From Streptomyces sp. SirexAA-E (GTDB lineage: Bacteria > Actinomycetota > Actinomycetes > Streptomycetales > Streptomycetaceae), in NCBI RefSeq assembly GCF_000177195.2, contig NC_015953.1:3658001-3722000 (forward strand): 64,000 nucleotides of DNA. The letters run 5' to 3'. Below, piece by piece: positions 39,152 through 47,432 of the stretch (its first letter is position 1; each line of letters begins with the position of its first letter). The translations under genes were made by a program, and so were the position numbers. The notes under the pieces are model-generated. The model made no database searches, had not been told where the DNA came from, and saw only the letters and a program-made list of their open reading frames with translations.

Positions 39152-39178
39152 TTGTCCACAGAAGTGGATTCGTCCACA
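39152..39178 (+). promoter_or_regulatory. Two DnaA boxes in tandem upstream of parA
   Basis: A perfect TTGTCCACA (39152-39160) and an 8/9 TCGTCCACA (39170-39178), same orientation, 18 bp apart and ending 36 bp before the preferred parA start. Their placement could let DnaA influence parAB transcription; binding is inferred. Confidence 0.5.
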
Positions 39179-39214
39179 GAAGAGTCGGCCTCGCTGGTTC
39201 GCTACCCCGAAAGC

Positions 39215-40294
39215 ATGGCAGGCTCTGTTCATTGCGAGCCTGAAGTCGAGGAGAGTGAATCCTTGCGGTCCGACGCCGACACCGCGGGACCGATGACCGA
39301 TCCGGTCCCCGGTCCCCGTACCGAGTCCATGGGGGACGGTGTTTCACGTGAAACACCGCCGCCGATGGACGACACTCCCATCGGTCGGGCGGCCCAGCTG
39401 GCGGTCGAGGCCCTCGGCCGCGCCGGCGAGGGCCTGCCCCGCCCTGACCGGACACGCATCATGGTCGTCGCCAACCAGAAGGGTGGCGTGGGCAAGACGA
39501 CTTCGACGGTCAACCTTGCCGCTTCTCTCGCACTGCATGGTGCGCGCGTCCTGGTGGTGGACCTCGACCCGCAGGGGAACGCCTCCACTGCTCTGGGAAT
39601 CGACCACCATGCGGAAGTTCCCTCCATCTACGACGTCCTGGTGGAGAGCATGCCTCTCTCCGAGGTGGTTCAGCCCGTCCCGGACGTCGAAGGCCTCTTC
39701 TGCGCCCCGGCCACCATCGATCTCGCCGGTGCGGAGATCGAGCTGGTCTCGCTGGTGGCGCGGGAGAGCCGGCTACAGCGGGCGATCCAGGCGTATGACC
39801 AGCCGCTGGACTACATCCTCATCGACTGCCCGCCGTCGCTCGGTCTGCTGACCGTCAACGCGCTCGTGGCTGGTGCCGAGGTGCTCATCCCGATCCAGTG
39901 CGAGTACTACGCCTTGGAGGGCCTCGGCCAGCTGCTGCGTAATGTCGATCTGGTCCGGGGGCACCTGAACCCCGATCTCCACGTATCGACGATTCTGCTC
40001 ACCATGTACGACGGCCGGACCAGGCTCGCCTCCCAGGTGGCGGAGGAGGTGCGCAGCCACTTCGGAAAGGAAGTGCTGCGGACGAGCATTCCCCGCTCGG
40101 TGCGCATCTCGGAGGCTCCGAGTTACGGGCAGACCGTACTGACCTATGATCCTGGCTCCAGCGGGTCCTTGTCCTACCTCGAGGCGGCCCGTGAGATCGC
40201 TTTGAGGGGCGTCGGGATCCACTACGAGGCTCAGCAGCATGCCCAGCAGGGCGTTCAGAACCACCAGCAGAGCAATTCGGAGGGCATGCAGTGA
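39215..40294 (+). CDS. parA: Chromosome-partitioning ATPase ParA
   Basis: A 359-residue Walker-type ATPase. The deviant Walker A KGGVGKTT begins at Lys89; the [15 protein letters not shown] and [17 protein letters not shown] motifs follow. An N-terminal extension of about 80 residues, typical of Streptomyces ParA, contains a parS site that reads VSRET in the protein. ParA forms filaments in aerial hyphae and positions ParB-oriC complexes. ATG 39215 ([13 protein letters not shown]) is preferred; an in-frame start at 38969 would place parS 1 and the DnaA boxes inside the coding region. It overlaps parB by 4 bp. Confidence 0.95.
   Translation: MAGSVHCEPEVEESESLRSDADTAGPMTDPVPGPRTESMGDGVSRETPPPMDDTPIGRAAQLAVEALGRAGEGLPRPDRTRIMVVANQKGGVGKTTSTVNLAASLALHGARVLVVDLDPQGNASTALGIDHHAEVPSIYDVLVESMPLSEVVQPVPDVEGLFCAPATIDLAGAEIELVSLVARESRLQRAIQAYDQPLDYILIDCPPSLGLLTVNALVAGAEVLIPIQCEYYALEGLGQLLRNVDLVRGHLNPDLHVSTILLTMYDGRTRLASQVAEEVRSHFGKEVLRTSIPRSVRISEAPSYGQTVLTYDPGSSGSLSYLEAAREIALRGVGIHYEAQQHAQQGVQNHQQSNSEGMQ
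39341..39354. other. parS: parS site 2 (inside parA)
   Basis: Exact GTTTCACGTGAAAC within the parA coding sequence, where it encodes VSRET. The symmetry extends to 22 nt (39337-39358). Confidence 0.95.
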
Positions 40295-41385
40295 GTGAGC
40301 GTCGTAGAGGGCTGGGGCGTGGGCTCGGTGCGCTGATCCCCGCAGCTCCGCAGGAGAAGCAGGTATCGGCTCCTGGTGCAGGCCTGGGCGTGGCCGGGAC
40401 GAGCCCTGTACGGACCACGGACCGGGGTGTGGCCGCGGCCAAGGTGACGGCGCTGTCGTCCAGCCCGGTGGTGCCCGAGCCGAGTTCCCCCGGAGACCTG
40501 GAAAGTGTCGTGGGAGGAACGGATTCGGCCGGAGCGTACTTCGCCGAGATCCCGCTGAGCCAGATCACGCCGAACCCCAAGCAGCCGCGCGTGGTCTTCG
40601 ACCAGGACGCCCTTGCCGAGCTGGTCACCTCCATCAAGGAGGTCGGGCTCCTTCAGCCTGTGGTCGTGCGCAAGGTGGCAGACGAGCGCTACGAGCTCAT
40701 CATGGGTGAGCGGCGCTGGCGCGCCTGCGGCGAAGCGGGACTGGAGGACATCCCGGCGATCGTCCGGGCGACCGACGACGAGAAGCTACTGCTCGACGCG
40801 CTCCTGGAGAACCTGCACCGGGCTCAGCTGAACCCGCTGGAGGAGGCGGCAGCCTACGACCAGCTGCTCAAGGACTTCAACTGCACGCATGACCAGCTGG
40901 CCGACCGCATCGGGCGGTCACGCCCGCAGGTGTCCAACACACTGCGGCTGCTGCGGCTCTCCCCGCCGGTGCAGCGCAGGGTGGCGGCGGGTGTTCTCTC
41001 GGCCGGCCACGCGCGGGCACTGCTGTCGTTGGACGACTCCGAAGAGCAGGACCGGCTCGCTCACCGCATCGTCGCGGAGGGTCTGTCGGTGCGTGCGGTC
41101 GAGGAGATCGTCAACCTTCGTGGGTCCGAACTCGCCAGCTCGGCGAAGCCGAAGGGGCCCCGGGCCGGAGGGCGTGTCTCCCCGGCGCTGACAGACCTGG
41201 CCTCCAGGCTCTCGGACCGCTTCGAGACGCGGGTGAAGGTCGACCTCGGGCAGAAGAAGGGGAAGATCGTCGTCGAGTTCGCCTCGATGGAGGACTTGGA
41301 CCGCATCCTCGGCAGCCTCGCGCCGGGTGAGGGACGCGTGCTGGAGCGCAGCGTCGCGGAGGAGCAGGCCGAGGACGAGGACTGA
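40291..41385 (+). CDS. parB: Chromosome-partitioning protein ParB
   Basis: A 364-residue ParB: start [14 protein letters not shown], the CTP-binding domain with NPKQPR and GERRWRAC, the HTH ([20 protein letters not shown]) that reads parS, and a C-terminal dimerisation domain. It loads on the parS sites in this window and spreads, giving the segregation complex. GTG 40291 overlaps the parA stop (40291-40294). A terminator follows. Confidence 0.97.
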   Translation: MSERRRGLGRGLGALIPAAPQEKQVSAPGAGLGVAGTSPVRTTDRGVAAAKVTALSSSPVVPEPSSPGDLESVVGGTDSAGAYFAEIPLSQITPNPKQPRVVFDQDALAELVTSIKEVGLLQPVVVRKVADERYELIMGERRWRACGEAGLEDIPAIVRATDDEKLLLDALLENLHRAQLNPLEEAAAYDQLLKDFNCTHDQLADRIGRSRPQVSNTLRLLRLSPPVQRRVAAGVLSAGHARALLSLDDSEEQDRLAHRIVAEGLSVRAVEEIVNLRGSELASSAKPKGPRAGGRVSPALTDLASRLSDRFETRVKVDLGQKKGKIVVEFASMEDLDRILGSLAPGEGRVLERSVAEEQAEDED

Positions 41386-41414
41386 ACCGTCCGCCGGCCA
41401 CGGCGGACGACGAG

Positions 41415-41458
41415 AGGGCGGGCTGAGGTCCGGAGTGATCCGGGACGAGGCCCGCCCT
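41415..41458 (+). terminator. Terminator of parAB
   Basis: A 9-bp stem (41415-41423 with 41450-41458) enclosing a second stem (CCGGA/TCCGG), followed by a T-rich run GCTTTTTCTC. The most canonical intrinsic terminator in the window. Confidence 0.9.
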
Positions 41459-41555
41459 TTGCTTTTTCTCGGTATCCGCATCAGGTCTGGGTGGATACGA
41501 TGCGTTCTGGTAGGGCGTATCCACCACCGTGAACCACCTCAGAGGAGGCGGGGCC

Positions 41556-41813
41556 GTGCGGTCAGTGCATCGCAGCCACCTGGTGACAGTCGGGTTGGGG
41601 CTGGGAGCCGTCGGAGGGTTCGTCGGCAGCCTGTTCCGTGAACGGAATGCGCTGGCGGCCGTGCGTGAAGCGGCGGGCGAAGGAAGCGAGGAACCGCCTA
41701 CATGGGGCGTCGGCTTGTACCGCTCACCTTGGACAACCTTTCGGACCTCCCCAGGCGCTGCCGCTCGTGCGTCTTCTGGGAGCTTGATCCGGTCAGCGGG
41801 GAAGCCGCAGTAA
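41556..41813 (+). CDS. Possible small membrane protein overlapping the GNAT gene
   Basis: An 85-codon frame whose GTG start follows a strong AGAGGAGG by 7 nt. The product begins with a basic patch and a glycine-zipper-like hydrophobic segment (LVTVGLGLGAVGGFVGSLF), then a polar tail. The last 112 bases overlap the GNAT gene in another frame. Third-position GC over its unique part (about 70%) is similar to that of the GNAT gene and below the window norm. I recognise no family; it may be a real small protein or a translational leader coupling GNAT expression. Confidence 0.4.
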   Translation: MRSVHRSHLVTVGLGLGAVGGFVGSLFRERNALAAVREAAGEGSEEPPTWGVGLYRSPWTTFRTSPGAAARASSGSLIRSAGKPQ

Positions 41814-42319
41814 AAGCGGGTAGGCCCGAGGTGGAGAAGGAGTCCTGGATCTCGGCCGTGCTGTTGGAGTGGGGCTCCTGCGGGCGGGTCGTCTATGTCG
41901 ATGATGTCGCGGCCGGCTATGTCCTCTACGCACCGCCTGCTTACGTGCCGCGGTCCACGGCGTTTCCCACGAGCCCGGTCTCCCCAGACGCCGTGCAGCT
42001 GATGACCGCTCTGATTCTGCCTGGGTTCCAGGGACAGGGGCTGGGTCGGGTACTGGTGCAGACCGTAGCCAAGGACATGCTGCGGCGGGGCTTCCGAGCG
42101 GTCGAGGCCTTCGGGGACGCCCGATGGAAGGAACCTGCCTGTGTCCTGCCCGCGGACCACCTGCTGGCGGTCGGGTTCAAAACCGTACGCCCGCATCCGG
42201 CGTATCCACGGCTGAGGCTGGAGCTACGGACGACGCTCTCCTGGAAGGAGGACGTCGAGCTGGCGTTGGACAGGCTGTTGGGCGCCGTACAGAAGGAGCC
42301 CGTGCTCAGGCCGCTTTGA
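41702..42319 (+). CDS. GNAT-family N-acetyltransferase
   Basis: A 205-residue protein with a GNAT fold: acetyl-CoA loop in ILPGFQGQGLGRVLVQ (Q/RxxGxG/A pattern), followed by FRAVEAFGDARW. A Cys-rich N-terminal segment (RRCRSCVFWELDP) is conserved in the Streptomyces family located after parB. The substrate is unknown. ATG 41702 has GAGG about 12 nt upstream and lies within the small frame starting at 41556. The end is convergent with trxA, with parS 3 between them. Confidence 0.88.
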   Translation: MGRRLVPLTLDNLSDLPRRCRSCVFWELDPVSGEAAVKAGRPEVEKESWISAVLLEWGSCGRVVYVDDVAAGYVLYAPPAYVPRSTAFPTSPVSPDAVQLMTALILPGFQGQGLGRVLVQTVAKDMLRRGFRAVEAFGDARWKEPACVLPADHLLAVGFKTVRPHPAYPRLRLELRTTLSWKEDVELALDRLLGAVQKEPVLRPL

Positions 42320-42404
42320 CCGTGTTTCCTCTTGTCCGACCCTCGTTCCCCCGCAGACGGGACGGACACGGCCTGGCGGCCCGGCATGGTGGCCGGACAC
42401 GCGG

Positions 42405-42434
42405 AACGGGCCCGCCCCGGAGGACGAGCCCGTT
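42405..42434. terminator. Hairpin between convergent GNAT and trxA genes
   Basis: A 7-bp stem (42405-42411 with 42428-42434) between convergent genes. Its right arm overlaps the first 3 bases of parS 3. Confidence 0.55.
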
Positions 42435-42445
42435 TCACGTGAAAC
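42432..42445. other. parS: parS site 3
   Basis: Exact GTTTCACGTGAAAC in the intergenic space between the GNAT gene and trxA, 16 bp from the trxA stop. Confidence 0.95.
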
Positions 42446-42460
42446 ATCGCTTCAGCGCTA

Positions 42461-42793
42461 TTACTCGGCGATGAAGGCCTCAAGGTCGCGAAGGATCGCG
42501 GCCTTCGGCTTGGCACCGACGATGGTCTTGGCGACCTCTCCACCCTGGTACACGTTGAGCGTCGGGATGGACATCACGCCGTACTTGGCAGCGGTGGACG
42601 GGTTCTCGTCGATGTTGAGCTTGACGATCTCGATCTGGTCGCCGTGCTCGGCCGCGATGGCCTCCAGAGAAGGAGCGATCTGGCGGCACGGGCCGCACCA
42701 GGCAGCCCAGAAGTCCACCAGGACGGGCTTCTCGTTCTTCAGGACGTCCTCATCGAAAGAGGCGTCGGTCACGTTCTTCAGGGCGCCGGCCAC
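42461..42793 (-). CDS. trxA: Thioredoxin
   Basis: A 110-residue thioredoxin with the redox-active WCGPC (Cys33/Cys36) and the cis-Pro loop MSIPTL. It reduces protein disulphides using electrons from TrxB. GTG 42793 with AAGGAGG 6-8 nt upstream. It lies 42 bp downstream of trxB in the same operon, under the sigma-R-type promoter before trxB. Confidence 0.97.
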   Translation of the reverse strand: MAGALKNVTDASFDEDVLKNEKPVLVDFWAAWCGPCRQIAPSLEAIAAEHGDQIEIVKLNIDENPSTAAKYGVMSIPTLNVYQGGEVAKTIVGAKPKAAILRDLEAFIAE

Positions 42794-42835
42794 GGCGACC
42801 TCCTTAACTTCGGGGGGTGTGGGTGAGGAGGGGGT

Positions 42836-43807
42836 TCAGACTGCGGGCGTCTTCTCCGGCTCGGCCGGCTTCTCGTCGGCGAGGGCGGCCAGGAAGCGCT
42901 CGGCGTCGAGAGCGGCGGAGCAGCCGGTCCCGGCAGCGGTGATGGCCTGCCGGTAGGTGTGGTCGACGACGTCACCGGCGCCGAAGACACCCTGCAGGTT
43001 GGTGCGGGTCGACGGAGCATCGACCTTGAGATAGCCCTCGTCGTCGAGTTCGAGCTGACCCTTGAAGAGTTCTGTGCGCGGGTCGTGGCCGACGGCGATG
43101 AACAGCCCGGTCACCGGGAGCTCGGACGTCTCACCGGTCCTGGTGTCGCGCAGGGTGACCCCGGAGAGCTTCTGGTCGCCGTGCACCGTGGCGACCTCGC
43201 TGTTCCAGGCGAAGCTGATCTTCGGGTCGGCGAAGGCACGCTCCTGCATGGCCTTGGAGGCACGCAGGGAGTCACGGCGGTGGATGATCGTGACGGACTT
43301 GGCGAACCGGGAGAGGAACGTCGCCTCTTCCATGGCCGTGTCGCCCCCGCCGACCACAGCGATGTCCTGGTCCTTGAAGAAGAAGCCGTCGCAGGTGGCG
43401 CACCAGGAGACGCCGCGTCCGGAGAGGGCGTCCTCGTTGTGCAGGCCGAGCTTGCGGTGCTGGGATCCCGTGGTCACGATGACGGCCTTGGCGCGGTGCA
43501 CGGTCCCGGCGGTGTCGGTGACCGTCTTGACGTCACCGGTGAGGTCGACGGAGACCACGTCGTCGGGGATGAGTTCGGCACCGAAGCGCTCGGCCTGGGC
43601 GCGCATGTTGTCCATGAGATCGGGGCCCATGATGCCGTCCTGGAAGCCCGGGAAGTTCTCCACGTCGGTGGTGTTCATCAGCGCGCCGCCGGCGGTGACG
43701 GCGCCCTCGAAGACCAGCGGCTTCAGCGACGCGCGTGCGGTGTACAGGGCGGCGGTGTAACCGGCCGGCCCGGAGCCGATGATGATCACATTGCGGACGT
43801 CGCTCAC
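42836..43807 (-). CDS. trxB: Thioredoxin reductase
   Basis: A 323-residue FAD/NADPH enzyme: FAD site [18 protein letters not shown] site [12 protein letters not shown] and the redox pair CATC (Cys136/Cys139). It regenerates reduced TrxA. GTG 43807 with AGGAAG 6 nt upstream. In S. coelicolor trxBA is a classic SigR (thiol-stress) operon; the matching promoter is visible here. Confidence 0.97.
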   Translation of the reverse strand: MSDVRNVIIIGSGPAGYTAALYTARASLKPLVFEGAVTAGGALMNTTDVENFPGFQDGIMGPDLMDNMRAQAERFGAELIPDDVVSVDLTGDVKTVTDTAGTVHRAKAVIVTTGSQHRKLGLHNEDALSGRGVSWCATCDGFFFKDQDIAVVGGGDTAMEEATFLSRFAKSVTIIHRRDSLRASKAMQERAFADPKISFAWNSEVATVHGDQKLSGVTLRDTRTGETSELPVTGLFIAVGHDPRTELFKGQLELDDEGYLKVDAPSTRTNLQGVFGAGDVVDHTYRQAITAAGTGCSAALDAERFLAALADEKPAEPEKTPAV

Positions 43808-43877
43808 GGGTTTCTTCCTCGTCTCTGCGGACTGCCTACTGCCTACTGGGGTCGGTTCCACGACTCTCACCCCACCC

Positions 43878-43904
43878 AACGGATCCTACGGGGCACACAT
43901 TCCC
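43878..43904 (-). promoter_or_regulatory. SigR-type promoter of trxBA
   Basis: On the minus strand GGGAAT (43899-43904) and GTT (43878-43880) are separated by exactly 18 nt, the SigR consensus GGAAT-N18-GTT, 70 nt before the trxB start. SigR control of trxBA in response to disulphide stress is established in S. coelicolor. Confidence 0.85.
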
Positions 43905-43935
43905 GAAGTACCGGATCGGCTTCCCGGCGAGGTGA

Positions 43936-44883
43936 TCAGGAGCGTGTGTAGGCGTGGGAGAGGAGGAGGCGTCCCTTCGACGGGGGCCTCGAGCCGACAC
44001 ACGCGGCGTCGACGACGTAGGCCTGCACGCGGCTCGGGTCGGTCACATGGGGCAGGACGACGAGGAAGGCAGGGGTTCCTCGGTAGGCGCCCTCCTCAAC
44101 GGCAAGAGCGGGTGCCTCGCGCCCTGTTCCCTGTTGGATGCACGGAGGCATGTCCACCACGGGAGCGAGCAGGGGGTCGCCGGAGACACCGGTGCGGGGG
44201 GACATGCCCTGCGGGGACGACTTGGTGTCCATCGTGGGTTCGCTCAAATCAGGGCCGACGGTCTTGGTCCCCGGAGCATCGGGCGTGGGGGCATCGCTCA
44301 GGAGGGCATGGACCTGGCCCTCAAGCGTGCCGTCGGCGAAGTCACGGGGCGCGTCCGCCATGGTTTCGGCGCCTTGATCGGAGGTCTTCAGAGCCGCGTT
44401 CTCGGACGTCTGCACCGACTGCATCAGGAGGACGCCCATCCCGACGACTGCGGCGCCGAAGGCGGTCCCGAGTATCAGGGTGCGGCGACGGCGCCCAGCC
44501 GCGCGCCGGCCCGGGCCGGTGGCCGCCCTCGGGCGACCGGCGGGACGGGCGACCGGTGTGCCGTCCAAGGGCTGCTGTCGTGTTTCACGTGAAACCGAGT
44601 CCGCAGAAGCCGTCGTCCCGGACGCGGGGAGGCATTCCGCCGCCAGCGCGGCATCGATGCGGTCGGCGATCTCCACAGGCATGGGAAGGAGGCTGGGCAC
44701 GTCTCCGAGCAGTGTGCGGATTTCTTCCAGCGAGGCGTGGACGTCACCGCACTGCGCACAGGTGTCGATGTGGTCGCGGAGTACTGCCGCCCGGGGGGCG
44801 GGCACCAGTCCTTCGGTGAGGTCGGAGAGCTCTGAGATGTCCGGGTGCTGATCCGTCCCGGCCGTGTCAGCTGCCGATGTCAT
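43936..44883 (-). CDS. Membrane anti-sigma factor for SigM (zinc-binding type)
   Basis: A 315-residue protein. The cytoplasmic N-terminus has a ZAS-like motif H38-x3-C42-x2-C45 (HIDTCAQC), then a basic linker, one membrane segment (about 135-156) and an extracytoplasmic domain of about 155 residues. The start overlaps the sigM stop by 4 bp (44880-44883), the typical sigma/anti-sigma layout, so it should hold SigM at the membrane. A parS site lies in its coding sequence, read as VSRET (residues 97-101). The ectodomain signal is unknown. Confidence 0.85.
   Translation of the reverse strand: MTSAADTAGTDQHPDISELSDLTEGLVPAPRAAVLRDHIDTCAQCGDVHASLEEIRTLLGDVPSLLPMPVEIADRIDAALAAECLPASGTTASADSVSRETRQQPLDGTPVARPAGRPRAATGPGRRAAGRRRRTLILGTAFGAAVVGMGVLLMQSVQTSENAALKTSDQGAETMADAPRDFADGTLEGQVHALLSDAPTPDAPGTKTVGPDLSEPTMDTKSSPQGMSPRTGVSGDPLLAPVVDMPPCIQQGTGREAPALAVEEGAYRGTPAFLVVLPHVTDPSRVQAYVVDAACVGSRPPSKGRLLLSHAYTRS
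44582..44595. other. parS: parS site 4 (inside the anti-sigma gene)
   Basis: Exact GTTTCACGTGAAAC inside the anti-SigM coding sequence, encoding VSRET, the same peptide as parS 2 in parA. Confidence 0.95.
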
Positions 44884-45584
44884 GCGTGACCACCTCCTCC
44901 CTTCACCGCAGCGGGGTCACTGGTGCCTGCGTCGTGCGGTTCTGCCGGTGGTGGGACGGATGCCCTCTGCGTCCGGTTCCTCTCCATCATGCTGTCTCCG
45001 CTCTTACCGCCGCCGTTCCGCAGGTGTGTGAGAAGGGGAAGCAGTCTGGCTCTGCCCCGTGCGCAACGGCTCTTCACCGTGCCGGTCGGGACGTCGAGGA
45101 TGCGGGCGGCCTCGGCGACGGGGTAGGCCTGCATGTCCACGAGGACGAGGGCGGCCCGTTGCTCGGCGGGCAGGGTGGCCAGGGCGGCGAGCAGTTCGCG
45201 GTGCAGATCCTGTCGTTCGGCGGGCGCCTCAGCGGATTCGTGCGGTTCCAGAAGCTGATCGAGCCGTTCGGCGTCATCCACCGGCGCGGTTCTGCGCGAG
45301 GCGGCCTTACGGGCTCGGTCCAGACACGCGTTCACGGTGATCCGGTGCAGCCATGTGGTGACGGCGGACTGACCGCGGAAGGTGTGTGCGGCGCGGAAGG
45401 CGGAGACGAGAGCGTCCTGCACGGCGTCCGCGGCCTCTTCGCGATCACCGAGCGTCCTCAGGGCCACGGCCCAGAGACGGTCACGATGGCGGCGAACGAG
45501 CTCACCGAAGGCGTCCGGTTCGCCTGCGACATGCTGATCCAGGAGATCCTGGTCGCTGGTGTCGGCGAATCTGGCGTCGTCCAA
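44880..45584 (-). CDS. sigM: ECF sigma factor SigM
   Basis: A 234-residue ECF sigma factor with region 2 ([20 protein letters not shown], split over residues 24-45, and the [13 protein letters not shown] helix) and region 4 ([36 protein letters not shown] over about 140-175). A polar tail of about 45 residues is unusual for ECF factors. TTG 45584 is used because AGGGGG lies 8 nt upstream and no in-frame ATG or GTG is nearby. It begins 25 bp after the pseudokinase gene and is overlapped by its anti-sigma gene. Position equals sigM of S. coelicolor. Confidence 0.9.
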   Translation of the reverse strand: MDDARFADTSDQDLLDQHVAGEPDAFGELVRRHRDRLWAVALRTLGDREEAADAVQDALVSAFRAAHTFRGQSAVTTWLHRITVNACLDRARKAASRRTAPVDDAERLDQLLEPHESAEAPAERQDLHRELLAALATLPAEQRAALVLVDMQAYPVAEAARILDVPTGTVKSRCARGRARLLPLLTHLRNGGGKSGDSMMERNRTQRASVPPPAEPHDAGTSDPAAVKGGGGHA

Positions 45585-45609
45585 CGGTGAGCCCCCTCCC
45601 CTGGTGCCG

Positions 45610-47307
45610 TCAGCTGGTGATCTTGATGTCCGAGATCTTGCCCCGGTATTTGCCGTCGTCGCTGCTGTACGGCACCTTCGTGAGCCAGACCAGAAGGTAG
45701 CGCGCCTGCACCGGTTTGTCGGGGCTGAGGGACACCTTCGTTCCGGAGCCCTGAGCGACCTTGGTGAATCCGTTCGGCAGCGGGGGAATCGACGCGCTGT
45801 CCGCTGTCCGGAGCTCGACCGAGGTCTCGCCGCCGAGGAAGGACACGTCGACGCTGCCCACCCGCTGGGACGTGCCGAGGTCGAGGACGATGCCGACGCC
45901 TTCCTTCAGCCTGCCGAAGTCCGTGGTGTAGTAGCCGTCCGTCGGCCAGTAGGAGCTGGTGTCTCCGTCGTAGGCGCTCTTTACCGAGTCCGGCTTCTCG
46001 GAACCGTCACCCAGCGGGTCGTAGTCCTGGGCGTCGACGATGGTGACGGGCTTGCTGGGCTCCGGGGCGTTGTTGTCGTCGCTGTCGGTCTCGGTGTTCT
46101 GCGTGGTGGTCGGCTCGGTGCTGTCCTTGCCGTGGTCGATGACGGTCTCCGCGAGCTGCCAGCTGCCGAGTCCGAGCGCTGCGATGAGGAGGGCGGACAC
46201 CGCCCACTTGAGCACCTTGCCGGTACGGCTCTGGAGGGGCGGCGGCGGGGCCTGGACGACGGGCTGCGTGGCGGAGGCCGGGACGGCGGAGGGCCGTCCG
46301 TAGGTGCCCTGCTGATAGGTCGTGCGCTGGTACTCGGGCGGCGCCGTGAAAACGGGCTCGGGGGGCAGGACGCGGGGCATGGCCGCGACGGCCTTGGCCA
46401 GCTCGTCCGGTGTGGTGCACGGCTGTTCCTGCCGTGACGCCGTGGCGCCGTCGTTGGCGAGCGCGCGCATGGCGAGCTCCGACAGGCCCCGGTGGACGCC
46501 CGCGCGTACCTGGTCGGGCGGGATCAGCCCCAGGTCCTTGGGGAGACCGGTGAGGCCGTAGGCGTCGTTCTCGTACGGCCAGCGACGGGTCAGGGCCGCA
46601 TAGAGAAGGGCCCCGATGGCCTCGGTGTCCGTACGCAGCGGGTGCTCGGCGGTGACGCCCCGCAGCGCCGCGTTCACCGCGAGGCCGCGGATCCGGTACT
46701 GGCCGGTGGAGCTGCGCAACACGGCGCCCGGAGTGAGCCGCAGGTGCGACAGGCCCTCCCGATGGGCCGCGGCCATGGCCTGGGAGAGCTGGCTCACGAG
46801 CTGGTACGCGTCATGAGCCTCCATCGGGCCGGCCGCCAGCAGCGCGGTGAGCTCCGTGGCGTCCGGGAGCCATTCGTGGACGACGTAGACGAGGTCGTCC
46901 TCCTCCACGGCGTCCAGCACCTGGACGAAGCGGGGATCTCCCAGCAGGGCCGAGGAGCGGGCGGCAGCCAGGACCGAGCGGGCGCGCGGATGGTCGGCGG
47001 ACAGCAGATGAACGCCCACCGCGCGGCGCAGCTTCTCGTCGACGGCGCGCCAGCTGCTGAATCCGTCCAGACGGGTGATGCACTCCTCGAGGCGGTAGCG
47101 CTTGGCCAGTTTGTGGCCGCTGTGCAGATCGGGTGCCGCCGGCACGGCGTCCGGGCTCGTCCGGCCGTCGTCCGTGCCGTCAGGGCCCGCGCCCTTGGCG
47201 TCCTGGGGTTCCGTCCCGTCGGTCGTGGCCTTGTCCGCCTTGGCGGTCAGCGGCTTGTCGCCGCTGTTGTCGGCCACGTCGACGGCAGCCGTGCTACGTT
47301 CCGCCAC
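45610..47307 (-). CDS. Membrane pseudokinase associated with MurJ
   Basis: A 565-residue protein: acidic N-terminus, a kinase-like fold (about 65-290), a Gln/Pro linker, one membrane segment (about 366-386) and an extracytoplasmic discoidin-like beta domain (about 430-565). The catalytic residues are gone: the HRD position reads HLRLTPGAV, the DFG position reads RGLAV, and no VAxK Lys is present (VGVHLL). In M. tuberculosis MurJ itself carries such a pseudokinase, which PknB phosphorylates and FhaA binds; here it is a separate gene 126 bp after murJ. GTG 47307 is preferred over the longer frame to 47373. Confidence 0.85.
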   Translation of the reverse strand: MAERSTAAVDVADNSGDKPLTAKADKATTDGTEPQDAKGAGPDGTDDGRTSPDAVPAAPDLHSGHKLAKRYRLEECITRLDGFSSWRAVDEKLRRAVGVHLLSADHPRARSVLAAARSSALLGDPRFVQVLDAVEEDDLVYVVHEWLPDATELTALLAAGPMEAHDAYQLVSQLSQAMAAAHREGLSHLRLTPGAVLRSSTGQYRIRGLAVNAALRGVTAEHPLRTDTEAIGALLYAALTRRWPYENDAYGLTGLPKDLGLIPPDQVRAGVHRGLSELAMRALANDGATASRQEQPCTTPDELAKAVAAMPRVLPPEPVFTAPPEYQRTTYQQGTYGRPSAVPASATQPVVQAPPPPLQSRTGKVLKWAVSALLIAALGLGSWQLAETVIDHGKDSTEPTTTQNTETDSDDNNAPEPSKPVTIVDAQDYDPLGDGSEKPDSVKSAYDGDTSSYWPTDGYYTTDFGRLKEGVGIVLDLGTSQRVGSVDVSFLGGETSVELRTADSASIPPLPNGFTKVAQGSGTKVSLSPDKPVQARYLLVWLTKVPYSSDDGKYRGKISDIKITS

Positions 47308-47432
47308 CGTCGTTCCTGCCTCCCCATCCGTTGCGCGATGCCAGCCAGCTCTGCACAGGCCAATTGTGCCCACACTCCGGTGCTATGCACGACACGCGGT
47401 GTCCGGTGATGGTTGTGCGGCCGGCGGGAACT

